Positions 1-5,005 are shown, counted from the stretch's first letter. The stretch is DNA of 5,352 nt from Oxalobacter sp. (GCA_012512465.1 JAAZED010000336.1:1-5352); one strand, 5' to 3'. Notes: generated by a model not told the origin, from the letters alone. Translations and numbers: made by a program.

Positions 1-36
1 CTACGGGAGCAACTCGCTACTCTGATGGCAGAATAA
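1..36 (+). CDS. 3' end of an upstream gene (unidentified; P2 gene order suggests tail-fibre region)
   Basis: Frame 1 is open from the window edge and ends with TAA at 34-36, giving the C-terminal residues LREQLATLMAE. Eleven codons are too few to assign a family. In P2 the gene just left of the moron before FI is the tail-fibre assembly gene G, so a tail-fibre or fibre-assembly gene is the contextual guess only. Support that this frame is really coding comes from a second copy of LREQLATL on the minus strand at 869-892 that differs at four synonymous positions. The 16-bp inverted repeat at 5-20 lies wholly inside this gene end. Confidence 0.45.
   Translation, partial: LREQLATLMAE
5..20 (+). 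repeat. Left arm of 16-bp inverted repeat flanking the membrane-protein gene
   Basis: GGGAGCAACTCGCTAC occurs here and its exact reverse complement occurs at 873-888. Both arms lie in the same codon phase of LREQLATL, the left on the plus strand and the right on the minus strand. The repeat may be longer or have more homology left of the window edge. The arms bracket about 850 bp holding one complete gene. Confidence 0.85.
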
Positions 37-90
37 CTCCGTTGATGCTTTCCAGACATCTCAAATTCAGATTGAATGATGTAAACTGAA

Positions 91-96
91 TATATT
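91..96 (+). promoter_or_regulatory. Possible promoter -10 box for the membrane-protein gene
   Basis: TATATT lies in the AT-rich gap between the upstream stop codon and the membrane-protein gene. No good -35 hexamer is found at 16-18 bp, so the call is weak. An RNA starting near 103 would leave about 30 nt before the ATG at 133 but under 10 nt before the ATG at 112. A separate promoter would be typical of a moron gene expressed from the prophage. Confidence 0.25.
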
Positions 97-132
97 GCCA
101 AATGGAAATAGATGCTACGGGTTAAAGCCAAC

Positions 133-870
133 ATGGATACAAAACATCAAGAATATAACAAAGACTTTGAGGGGCATAACTTCCTTGGGTTGCACAACCT
201 TAGAAAAAAAGAGCGTGCCCTTAATCAAGCGCTTGCTACTCGAGAATTCGAGATTGAACTGTATTGGAAGAGAACTACATATTTCTGGACGCTGATCACA
301 GCTATCTTGGCTGGTTTTGGTGTTTCGATAAATGTAGGCAGTGATGCAGCAACTCCCATAATTTTGTCCTGCATCGCATCTGTTTTATGCTGGGCATGGA
401 TATTTGTTAATAAAGGCAGCAAACGCTGGCAGGAAAACTGGGAAAAACATGTCAATCTGCTAGAGGATAACATTATTGGCCCTCTGTACAAAAAAGAGCC
501 TCCCGGATTAAAAGATTATAAAAATAAAAACCTTGCAACTGCTGACTTCCAGCGAATATTTGCAGCAACAGGTAACACTTTGACAAGGCCAGCGGAAATG
601 TCCGTATCGAAAATAAATCTATTGGTCTCTTGCTTTATGCTAATTGTCAGCGTTTCACTTCTTTTTTACGCTTGGGGTAGTTTTTTTATCCGGGAAGTTA
701 AGGTTAATACTCCCTGTGCTCTTGGTTCTGGATACAGTTGGGATTTTTGGTTTTGCGCCGGGTTTACCGTGATAAGTGCTTTGACTTGTTGGGCGATCTA
801 TTCTTGGGGGAAAAGTTCTGCATTCAAAGATAAACAATCCGGCACTTCAAATAGCGTCAACCCATCGTAA
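133..870 (+). CDS. Four-helix membrane protein, RipA-like (phage moron)
   Basis: A 245-residue protein with a charged N-terminal arm (about 1-47), two close hydrophobic segments (about 50-66 and 74-92), a soluble loop, and two more membrane segments (about 161-185 and 204-225). The loop after the second helix begins with GSKRWQENWEKH (95-106) followed by LLED and GPLYK (109-120). From memory this combination of YWKR before the first helix and WQxNWExH...GPLYK after the second is typical of proteins annotated as RipA family octameric membrane proteins, often found in prophages; the molecular function of the phage versions is not established. It probably sits in the inner membrane. Neither ATG 133 nor ATG 112 (seven residues longer) has a good ribosome site; 133 is preferred because of the possible promoter at 91-96. 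Base composition is visibly AT-richer than the tail genes, it has its own intergenic leader, and it is enclosed by a 16-bp inverted repeat, all fitting a late-acquired moron, perhaps for envelope modification or superinfection exclusion (inference). Confidence 0.75.
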   Translation: MDTKHQEYNKDFEGHNFLGLHNLRKKERALNQALATREFEIELYWKRTTYFWTLITAILAGFGVSINVGSDAATPIILSCIASVLCWAWIFVNKGSKRWQENWEKHVNLLEDNIIGPLYKKEPPGLKDYKNKNLATADFQRIFAATGNTLTRPAEMSVSKINLLVSCFMLIVSVSLLFYAWGSFFIREVKVNTPCALGSGYSWDFWFCAGFTVISALTCWAIYSWGKSSAFKDKQSGTSNSVNPS

Positions 871-925
871 GCGTAGCGAGTTGCTCCCTGAGTGCGCTCG
901 CCTCATCAGCGAAAGCGATTTTCAC
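857..925 (-). pseudogene. Relic of a second, inverted copy of the upstream gene's C-terminus
   Basis: Read on the minus strand, 22 codons between two stops end with residues VKIAFADEASALREQLATLT, then MG and TGA at 859-857. LREQLATL is identical to the end of the gene at 1-36. The codons differ synonymously (CTA/CTC, CGG/AGG, ACT/ACG, CTG/CTT) around the exact 16-bp core, which suggests two diverged copies of the same coding sequence rather than a chance repeat. No start codon with a ribosome site is visible and the frame closes upstream at 926-928, so this is at most a fragment. It overlaps the last codons of the membrane-protein gene. Confidence 0.35.
873..888 (-). repeat. Right arm of 16-bp inverted repeat
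   Basis: Exact reverse complement of 5-20. It begins three bases after the stop codon of the membrane-protein gene and lies upstream of the DUF7338-like gene. Identity is lost immediately outside the 16 bp at base level, although the encoded peptide stays the same for two residues on one side and two on the other. Confidence 0.85.
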
Positions 926-927
926 TC

Positions 928-1434
928 ATGATTTACTGGATTCTTCTTCCGTTTTATCTGCTACTCATCCTTTTCGGATGTGCGACCTGCTGGCTGCCAT
1001 CCCTGTTTGTAAGCAAAGCTGGGACGGTACCTGTCATTTTTATCTGGTGGACAACGCCAGACAGTAACTGTTTCGGCGCTGATGGTGACGTTGGTTTCCG
1101 CGATGCCAATGCCCATCGCCTGGACACCTGGGGAGGCAGGTGGTGGGTTTGCACAAAATGGCTGTTCCGCAATTCCATGAATTACCTGCGGGAATATCTG
1201 TTAGGCGTAAAAAGCACCGGTAAGGGCGATACGGTCAAGACGGTCAAGGCAACGGAAAAATATTCCATCGACAAAACCGTCTTTGAAAGTGGTTTTGGCT
1301 GGCAGATACACGGGTCATGGTACTGGAACGCCACAAAGCGGTTTCGCTGGAATATTGGCTGGAAACTGAATCAGGCCACGAAGCGCGATAAGTGCATGAT
1401 GGTTTTCAGTATCGGGCCTTATTGCAACAGATAG
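928..1434 (+). CDS. Small membrane-anchored phage protein, DUF7338-like
   Basis: A 168-residue protein that starts with one hydrophobic segment (residues about 3-28). The body carries WWTTPD (40-45), then an acidic-glycine stretch, WWVCTKWLFRN, LG, and near the C-terminus a FRWNIGWK segment with VFSIGP. This WF/WW-TPD ... WLxRN ... GWK ... VFSIxP order is what I remember for the DUF7338 family of tailed-phage proteins; no function is known for it. The ATG at 928 is preferred over an in-frame GTG at 892, which would add 12 charged residues before the membrane segment and lie inside the inverted-repeat junction. No strong ribosome site is seen for either. LFGC at 15-18 resembles a lipobox, but the N-terminus lacks the basic residues of a lipoprotein signal, so a plain anchor is likelier. 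It lies between the membrane-protein gene and the com-methylase pair, within the accessory block. Confidence 0.7.
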   Translation: MIYWILLPFYLLLILFGCATCWLPSLFVSKAGTVPVIFIWWTTPDSNCFGADGDVGFRDANAHRLDTWGGRWWVCTKWLFRNSMNYLREYLLGVKSTGKGDTVKTVKATEKYSIDKTVFESGFGWQIHGSWYWNATKRFRWNIGWKLNQATKRDKCMMVFSIGPYCNR

Positions 1435-1455
1435 AAAAAGGGGGCCGAAGCCCCC
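1435..1455 (-). terminator. Intrinsic terminator of the minus-strand RNA
   Basis: On the minus strand GGGGGC, a TTCG tetraloop and GCCCCC (1455-1440) are followed directly by TTTTT (1439-1435). The plus strand has no T tract after the hairpin, so it acts on leftward transcription. It starts at the base after the stop codon of the DUF7338-like gene. No leftward protein gene exists to its right, so it must serve a small RNA or shield against antisense transcription. Confidence 0.8.
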
Positions 1456-1543
1456 TGCAGGAAATATGCTAAACGGTGCGACCACTGTGGATGCGCTAAC
1501 ATCCACAGCAGCCACCGCCCGCAGAGAGTAGCTGCGTTAAGCC

Positions 1544-1571
1544 TGGGCACCGTGCCGTCTAGACAGCGGTG
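1544..1571. promoter_or_regulatory. Cluster of DNA dyads upstream of com
   Basis: Three symmetric elements lie together: GGCACCGTGCC (1546-1556), the perfect palindrome GTCTAGAC (1558-1565), and an outer CACCG/CGGTG pair spanning them. They sit 30-50 bp before the com start and in the region where the minus-strand RNA should begin. They could be an operator, or part of the 5' fold of the small RNA. No known protein site is recognised. Confidence 0.3.
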
Positions 1572-1597
1572 AAAAGGCTATCATAACGACTACAAAA

Positions 1598-1831
1598 ATG
1601 GAAACCATTCGATGCGGTTCCTGCAATAAAAAACTCGCAGAAGCGGAATATACCCGTCTTGCAATCAAGTGCCCGCGATGTGGCACACACAATCAGATGA
1701 AGGCCCGGAGCCTCTTACCCGAATGCCGACGAGCATCACCCGGAGAAGAAAATGGGCCACAACAAGAAAACCCCTCCTACCCTTACCTCCTACCCCAAGT
1801 CAAAGCCGATCATCGCGTGGATGGGCGGTAA
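1598..1831 (+). CDS. com: Com-like zinc-finger translational activator
   Basis: A 77-residue protein whose first half matches phage Mu Com: METIRCGSCNKKL, then IKCPRC and THNQMKA, against Mu MKSIRCKNCNKLL and IRCPRCKRH. The two CxxC pairs (Cys6/Cys9 and Cys25/Cys28) form the zinc-binding fold. Mu Com (62 residues) binds the mom mRNA and opens a hairpin hiding its start, allowing translation. Here the 3' third of the gene overlaps the start of the DNA adenine methylase at 1752 in another frame, the same overlapping arrangement as com-mom, so the likely target is the methylase start (inference). Residues after about 37 show no similarity and are low in structure, as expected where the reading frame is constrained by the overlapped gene. 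No clear ribosome site precedes ATG 1598, so its own translation may be weak or controlled. Confidence 0.82.
   Translation: METIRCGSCNKKLAEAEYTRLAIKCPRCGTHNQMKARSLLPECRRASPGEENGPQQENPSYPYLLPQVKADHRVDGR
1742..1754 (+). promoter_or_regulatory. Ribosome site of the methylase, with possible start-masking pairing
   Basis: GGAG at 1742-1745 lies six bases before ATG 1752 and decides that start inside the com frame. GGCCC at 1702-1706 is complementary to GGGCC at 1754-1758, which overlaps the last base of the start codon, and ATGC/GCAT (1722-1735 region) can form a small hairpin between them. Such a fold would resemble the mom start-masking structure that Com opens in Mu. The ribosome site is clear; the masking structure is only a suggestion. 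Confidence 0.5.
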
Positions 1832-2564
1832 ACGCCGCCTGGCAAAACACATCCTCCCCCTGTTTCCCGATCATCAGTGCTACGTCGAGCCATTCGCCGG
1901 TGGCGCAGCGCTTTTCTTCATGAAAACGCCGTCCGATGTCGAGGTTCTGAATGACATAAATGGTGAACTGATAAACCTGTACCGCATTGTCCGGTACCAT
2001 CTGGACGAACTGATTCGCCAGTTTCACTGGTCGCTCGTGAGCCGGGAAATATTTTCCTGGCTGAAAGCATCGCCGACAGAAACACTGACAGACATCCAGC
2101 GGGCCGCCCGTTTTTACTATCTGCAGAAATGCGCCTTCGGAGGAAAAATTACCGGCCAGACTTTCGGAACGGCACCATCCTCCCCGCCAAAACTGAATCA
2201 TCAGCGAATGGAAAAGGATTTGTCAGTCGCCCATCGTCGTCTGTTGCGAACCTATATCGAGCATCTGGACTGGCAAGAGTGTATTGCTCGTTATGACAGG
2301 GCGAACACCCTTTTTTACCTTGATCCACCTTATTACGGCACCGCCGGATACGGAAATGATTTCGGACTGGAACAGTACGACGAAATGGCCGCACTGGCCA
2401 GATTGATCAAGGGAAAAATGATCATCTCTGTCAATGACATCCCGGCCATGCACACCGCATTTTCCGGGCTGGAAATGCAACACCTGGAAACCACCTATAC
2501 CGTCGGTGGCACAAAACACAGCCAAACCCGATCCGGCGAGCTTTTGATCCGCAATTTCACCTGA
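1752..2564 (+). CDS. D12-class N6-adenine DNA methyltransferase
   Basis: A 270-residue enzyme of the Dam/MethyltransfD12 family, transferring a methyl group from S-adenosylmethionine to N6 of adenine in DNA. Visible motifs in alpha-class order: WMGGKRRLAKHI (23-34, motif X), VEPFAGGAALFF (45-56, motif I, SAM binding), a D/N-rich VLNDINGELINLYR (65-78), FGG followed by a variable target-recognition region (about 129-185), the catalytic DPPYYGTAGYG (191-201, motif IV), and SVND (motif V region) further on. Length is normal for the family, so it is likely active. The recognition sequence cannot be read from the protein; GATC is possible but not shown. Phage copies are thought to protect the genome from restriction or to affect host gene expression. 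It begins within com with a good ribosome site and is probably under Com control. No restriction partner is seen in the window, so it is a solitary methylase as far as visible. Confidence 0.92.
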   Translation: MGHNKKTPPTLTSYPKSKPIIAWMGGKRRLAKHILPLFPDHQCYVEPFAGGAALFFMKTPSDVEVLNDINGELINLYRIVRYHLDELIRQFHWSLVSREIFSWLKASPTETLTDIQRAARFYYLQKCAFGGKITGQTFGTAPSSPPKLNHQRMEKDLSVAHRRLLRTYIEHLDWQECIARYDRANTLFYLDPPYYGTAGYGNDFGLEQYDEMAALARLIKGKMIISVNDIPAMHTAFSGLEMQHLETTYTVGGTKHSQTRSGELLIRNFT

Positions 2565-2574
2565 TGCCACCCCC

Positions 2575-2593
2575 GGCGGGTTACTTGCCCGCC
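2575..2593. other. Hairpin between methylase and tail sheath gene
   Basis: GGCGGG (2575-2580), loop TTACTTG, CCCGCC (2588-2593), eleven bases after the methylase stop. Neither strand has a T tract behind it, so it is not a standard intrinsic terminator; it may protect the 3' end of the com-methylase mRNA or cause pausing at the border between accessory genes and the tail operon. Confidence 0.45.
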
Positions 2594-2617
2594 AATCAAC
2601 CCCCCACTTAATGCGCC

Positions 2618-2635
2618 TGTCGGCGCGAGCGGACA
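2618..2635 (+). promoter_or_regulatory. TGT-N12-ACA site, candidate Ogr/Delta late-activator site
   Basis: TGT (2618-2620), twelve bases, ACA (2633-2635) match the core recognition pattern of P2 Ogr and P4 Delta zinc-finger activators of late promoters. It lies in the gap before FI, where P2 has its late promoter for the FETUD operon. Spacing is a problem: these sites are centred about 55 bp before the transcript start, which would place the start near the FI start codon at 2678 and leave almost no leader. It may be a real but shifted site or a chance match. Confidence 0.3.
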
Positions 2636-2677
2636 TCATGCAGGAAACCCTTGTTAAACATAGCTACAGGAGCAAAC

Positions 2678-3850
2678 ATGGCTACTGATTTTCATCATGG
2701 CGTCCGCGTTGTCGAGATCAACGAAGGAACCATCCCAATCCGCACCATTTCCACCGCTGTTATCGGCCTGGTCGCCACCGCCGAGGATGCCGATCCGACA
2801 GTCTTTCCGGAAAACACACCCGTCCTGATCACCAATGTACAAAATGCCATCGGCAAGGCCGGAAGTACCGGCACACTGGCCACCGCCTTGAATGCCATTG
2901 CGCTGCAGGCCAAGCCCATTACCATCGTCGTCCGCGTACCGGAAGGCGAGGACGAGGCCGAAACCACCAGTAACATCATCGGCGGTACCGATGAAGAGGG
3001 CCGCTATACCGGCATGAAAGCCCTGCTGTCCGCGCAATCGATGCTGAAGGTCAAGCCACGCATCCTCGGTGTACCAGGGCTGGATACCCAGGCTGTTACC
3101 AATGCCCTGGTTTCCATCGCGCAGGAACTGCGAGCCTTCGTTTACGCCAGCGCCTGGGACTGTACAACCAAGGAAGAGGCTGTCGCCTATCGTGACAAAT
3201 TCGGACAGCGTGAACTCATGATCATCTGGCCGGAATTCCAGGCATGGAGCACCGCTGACAATGCCACCGTTGATGTCCCGGCTGTTGCCTTTGCGATGGG
3301 CCTTCGCGCAAAAATTGACGAGCAGGTCGGCTGGCATAAAACCCTGTCAAACATGGCCGTCAATGGCCCCACCGGTATTTCCCGCAGCGTCTTCTGGGAC
3401 CTGCAAAACCCGGCAACCGATGCAGGCTACCTGAACCAGAACGAAGTCACCACCCTCATTAATCAGAGCGGCTTCCGATTCTGGGGCAACCGTACCTGCG
3501 AAAAGGGCGAGTATTTCTTTTTCGAGAACTACACCCGCACGGCACAGGTACTGGCAGACACGATTGCCGAGGCAATGTTTGCCTTTGTCGACAAGCCCAT
3601 GCACCCGTCTCTCATCAAAGACATCATCGAGAGCATCAATTCCAAGTTTGCCTCGCTGAAAGCCAGTGGTTACATCCTGGGCGGACAGGCATGGTACAGC
3701 GACGATAGCAACACCGTGGAGGATCTGAAAAACGGCAAGCTCATCATCGACTACAACTATACGCCGGTACCGCCGCTGGAAAACCTGCTCTTCCAGCAGC
3801 GTATCACTGACCAGTACCTGATGGATTTCGGCGCCCAGATCAACGGCTGA
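2678..3850 (+). CDS. FI: Contractile tail sheath protein (P2 FI)
   Basis: A 390-residue protein that aligns by eye from end to end with P2 FI (396 residues). Shared landmarks: HHGVRVVEINEGT at the N-terminus, VLITNVQNAIGKAG, SNIIGGTDEEG, PRILGVPGLDT (about 127-137), QRELMIIWPEF, GLRAKID...GWHKTLSN, TGIS.SVFWDLQ, GFRFWGNRTC, FENYTRTAQVLADT, and YTPVPPLENL (361-370). It forms the outer contractile cylinder around the tail tube and drives injection on contraction. ATG 2678 is chosen because AGGAG (2668-2672) lies five bases upstream and the product starts like P2; an in-frame TTG at 2651 has no ribosome site. It is the first gene of the tail operon FI-FII-E-E'-T. GC content is clearly higher than in the accessory genes to the left. 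Confidence 0.97.
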   Translation: MATDFHHGVRVVEINEGTIPIRTISTAVIGLVATAEDADPTVFPENTPVLITNVQNAIGKAGSTGTLATALNAIALQAKPITIVVRVPEGEDEAETTSNIIGGTDEEGRYTGMKALLSAQSMLKVKPRILGVPGLDTQAVTNALVSIAQELRAFVYASAWDCTTKEEAVAYRDKFGQRELMIIWPEFQAWSTADNATVDVPAVAFAMGLRAKIDEQVGWHKTLSNMAVNGPTGISRSVFWDLQNPATDAGYLNQNEVTTLINQSGFRFWGNRTCEKGEYFFFENYTRTAQVLADTIAEAMFAFVDKPMHPSLIKDIIESINSKFASLKASGYILGGQAWYSDDSNTVEDLKNGKLIIDYNYTPVPPLENLLFQQRITDQYLMDFGAQING

Positions 3851-3869
3851 CATCCACCTGCCCCATCCC

Positions 3870-3893
3870 GTGCGCTGTTTTTACAAGGCGCAC
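3870..3893 (+). other. Intercistronic hairpin between sheath and tube genes
   Basis: GTGCGC (3870-3875) pairs with GCGCAC (3888-3893), and inside it TGT/ACA closes a TTTT loop. There is no T tract afterwards, so read-through is expected. The placement, 38 bases before the tube start, suggests mRNA stabilisation or processing that lets sheath and tube be made at different levels; this is inference. Confidence 0.5.
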
Positions 3894-3931
3894 AGGATGA
3901 AAGCACCCCCTTTGAAAAACAGGAGTAAGAA

Positions 3932-4441
3932 ATGGGATTACCGCGCAAACTGAAAAATTTTAATCTCTTCAACGATGGCGAATCGTACATCGGTGAAGTG
4001 ACCACTGTCACCCTGCCGAAGCTCTCGCGCAAAATGGAAGAGTATCTCGCCGCCGGCATGACCGGGCCGGTAGAGATCGACTTTGGCAATGAAAAACTCG
4101 AAATGGAGTGGACGGCAGGCGGCCTGCTGGAAAGCGCCCTCACGCAATACGGCGCCTCAACGCACAATGCCACCGTTTTGCGCTTTGCCGGTGCCTACCA
4201 GAACGACGATACCGGTGAGGTGACCGCTGTAGAAATCATCGTCCGTGGCCGTCACAGGGAAATCGACATGGGTGACGCCAAGGTCGGCGAAGACACCGAA
4301 CACAAGTACACCACCACCTGCAGCTATTACAAGCTGGTTGTCAATAACGAAACGCAGATCGAACTGGATTTTGTCAACGCAGTCGAAACCGTTGGCGGCG
4401 TGGACAGGACAGCCAGCATCCGGTCTGCCATCGGCATTTAA
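3932..4441 (+). CDS. FII: Major tail tube protein (P2 FII)
   Basis: A 169-residue protein close to P2 FII (172 residues): it begins MGLPRKLKNFNLFNDGESY like P2 MALPRKLKYLNLFNDGNSY, followed by VTLPKLSRKMEEY, the central FAGAYQNDDTGE, the RGRHREIDMGDAKVGEDTEHK segment matched by RGRQKEIDTGEGKQGEDTESK in P2, and GVDR near the C-terminus. It polymerises as stacked hexamers into the inner tube through which DNA passes. AGGAG at 3921-3925 sits six bases before the ATG. It follows the sheath gene by 81 bases with a hairpin in between, as a member of the same operon. Confidence 0.96.
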   Translation: MGLPRKLKNFNLFNDGESYIGEVTTVTLPKLSRKMEEYLAAGMTGPVEIDFGNEKLEMEWTAGGLLESALTQYGASTHNATVLRFAGAYQNDDTGEVTAVEIIVRGRHREIDMGDAKVGEDTEHKYTTTCSYYKLVVNNETQIELDFVNAVETVGGVDRTASIRSAIGI

Positions 4442-4631
4442 CCTGTCCGACTACCCCAGCGGCAGGTGGGGCAGATAACAGCCGCAGCACAGGCCCACGC
4501 CTCCTTTCGGCAACACCTAAAAAGCGGGTGACTGTGCGGACAGCCGGGAAAGAACCGGAACTGGTGAGCGGCGGATAAATCCGGAAATCCGCGCCACCGG
4601 GCCTCTTTAAACCAACCGAAAAGGAATGACA
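4442..4631 (+). other. 190-base structured spacer between tube and gpE genes
   Basis: No convincing coding sequence is seen. The spacer is rich in possible RNA folds: CCCCA/TGGGG just after the tube stop (4454-4471), CTGT/ACAG with a GCGG loop (4531-4542 region), and a larger stem formed by CTGGTG (4561-4566) with CACCGG (4595-4600, one G-U pair) enclosing GCGGAT (4571-4576) with ATCCGC (4587-4592). The last fold ends about 20 bases before the gpE ribosome site. None has a T tract. A role in setting the tube to gpE expression ratio is possible. Confidence 0.5.
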
Positions 4632-4997
4632 ATGGAAAACCTCGATAACCACGAACACAACCACGACAATGCGGCACCCTCTCCGGCTGCAGATGGCGCT
4701 GGCGTGAAAAAAAACACCGTCCTCCTGGATGAACCAATCCAGCGGGGCAATACGACAATCACCGAAATCACCGTCCGCAAGCCAAAATCCGGTGAGCTGC
4801 GCGGTGTCACCCTGACTGCACTGTCTGAAATGGATGTGATTGCCCTGCAAAAGGTGCTGCCCCGTGTCACAACCCCTGTGCTGAATTCCGAGGAGATCGC
4901 AAAAATGGAGCCAGCCGACCTGATGAAACTGGGCGTACAGGTGGCCGTTTTTTTGCTGCCGAAAGCCGACAGGGAGATGGTCTCCCTCGGCGAATAG
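4632..4997 (+). CDS. E: Tail assembly chaperone gpE
   Basis: A 121-residue protein of the phage tail assembly chaperone gpE family. The conserved part starts at about residue 32 with LDEPIQRGNTTITEITVRKPKSGELRG and ends with LMKLGVQVAVFLL. In P2, gpE and its frameshift product gpE+E' help tail tube assembly around the tape measure and are absent from mature tails. The start at 4632 is chosen over ATG 4626 because AGGA (4622-4625) gives a six-base spacer only for 4632. Before the conserved domain there is an extension of some 30 residues rich in His, Asn and Asp (NHEHNHDN), longer than in P2 gpE (91 residues). Near the 3' end the T run at 4948-4954 allows a -1 frameshift into E', giving a fusion of about 162 residues. 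Confidence 0.9.
   Translation: MENLDNHEHNHDNAAPSPAADGAGVKKNTVLLDEPIQRGNTTITEITVRKPKSGELRGVTLTALSEMDVIALQKVLPRVTTPVLNSEEIAKMEPADLMKLGVQVAVFLLPKADREMVSLGE
4949..4955 (+). promoter_or_regulatory. Programmed -1 frameshift site (T TTT TTG)
   Basis: In the gpE frame the codons are GTT TTT TTG, so the last T of GTT plus the next two codons form the slippery heptamer T TTT TTG in the correct phase. A -1 slip continues at 4955 in an open frame of 54 codons through the E' region to TAA at 5117-5119. P2 uses the same heptamer to make gpE+E'. No downstream pseudoknot was worked out by hand. Confidence 0.88.
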
Positions 4998-5005
4998 AGG
5001 AGGCG

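Larger units (their letters stand above)
1435..1573 (-). ncRNA. Structured small RNA, probably C4-antisense-RNA-like
   Basis: The 163-base gap between the DUF7338-like gene and com has no plausible protein but a compact RNA architecture on the minus strand. From right to left: a small hairpin GCAG/CTGC (1535-1521), an outer GGTG/CACC helix (1516-1513 with 1478-1475), a perfect 9-bp stem CTGTGGATG/CATCCACAG with a six-base loop (1508-1485), then the terminator at 1455-1435. The GGTGGCTGCTGTGG...CCACAGTGGTCGCACC pattern followed by a terminator is what I recall of C4 antisense RNAs of P1, P7, P4 and many prophages, which repress an antirepressor-type gene by base pairing. The 5' end is uncertain; the only candidate -10 box, TATGAT at 1585-1580, has a poor -35. 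The RNA would be complementary to any leader of com transcribed from the left. Family assignment is from memory; structure and terminator are directly visible. Confidence 0.55.

Noticed and set aside
5..888. Insertion sequence or transposon with terminal inverted repeats
   Set aside because: No transposase lies between the arms, no target duplication is visible, and the arms are coding in phase with an outside gene.
5..888. Gin/Cin/Hin-type crossover sites in the inverted repeat
   Set aside because: The arms do not resemble the known gix/cix/hix-type 26-bp sites from memory, so a serine invertase of that group is not supported, though inversion by other means is not excluded.
1435..1456. Rho-independent terminator for the plus-strand DUF7338-like gene
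   Set aside because: The T tract follows the hairpin only on the minus strand; on the plus strand the A tract comes first.
1315..1515. Minus-strand frame of 66 codons starting at a GTG, similar in style to Icd/Ash-type prophage ORFs
   Set aside because: It is made from the small RNA hairpin, the terminator and the antisense of the DUF7338-like gene. No ribosome site is seen, and such frames over C4 loci are probably annotation artefacts.
1800..2201. Minus-strand frame antisense to the methylase
   Set aside because: The plus-strand frame contains all D12 methylase motifs; the reverse frame has no recognisable features.
2651..2677. TTG start extending the sheath protein by nine residues
   Set aside because: No ribosome site in front of it; ATG 2678 has AGGAG at proper distance and matches the P2 start.
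2654..3337. 227-codon minus-strand frame antisense to the sheath gene
   Set aside because: The plus strand is an end-to-end match to P2 FI; the minus frame is glycine/aspartate-rich shadow sequence.
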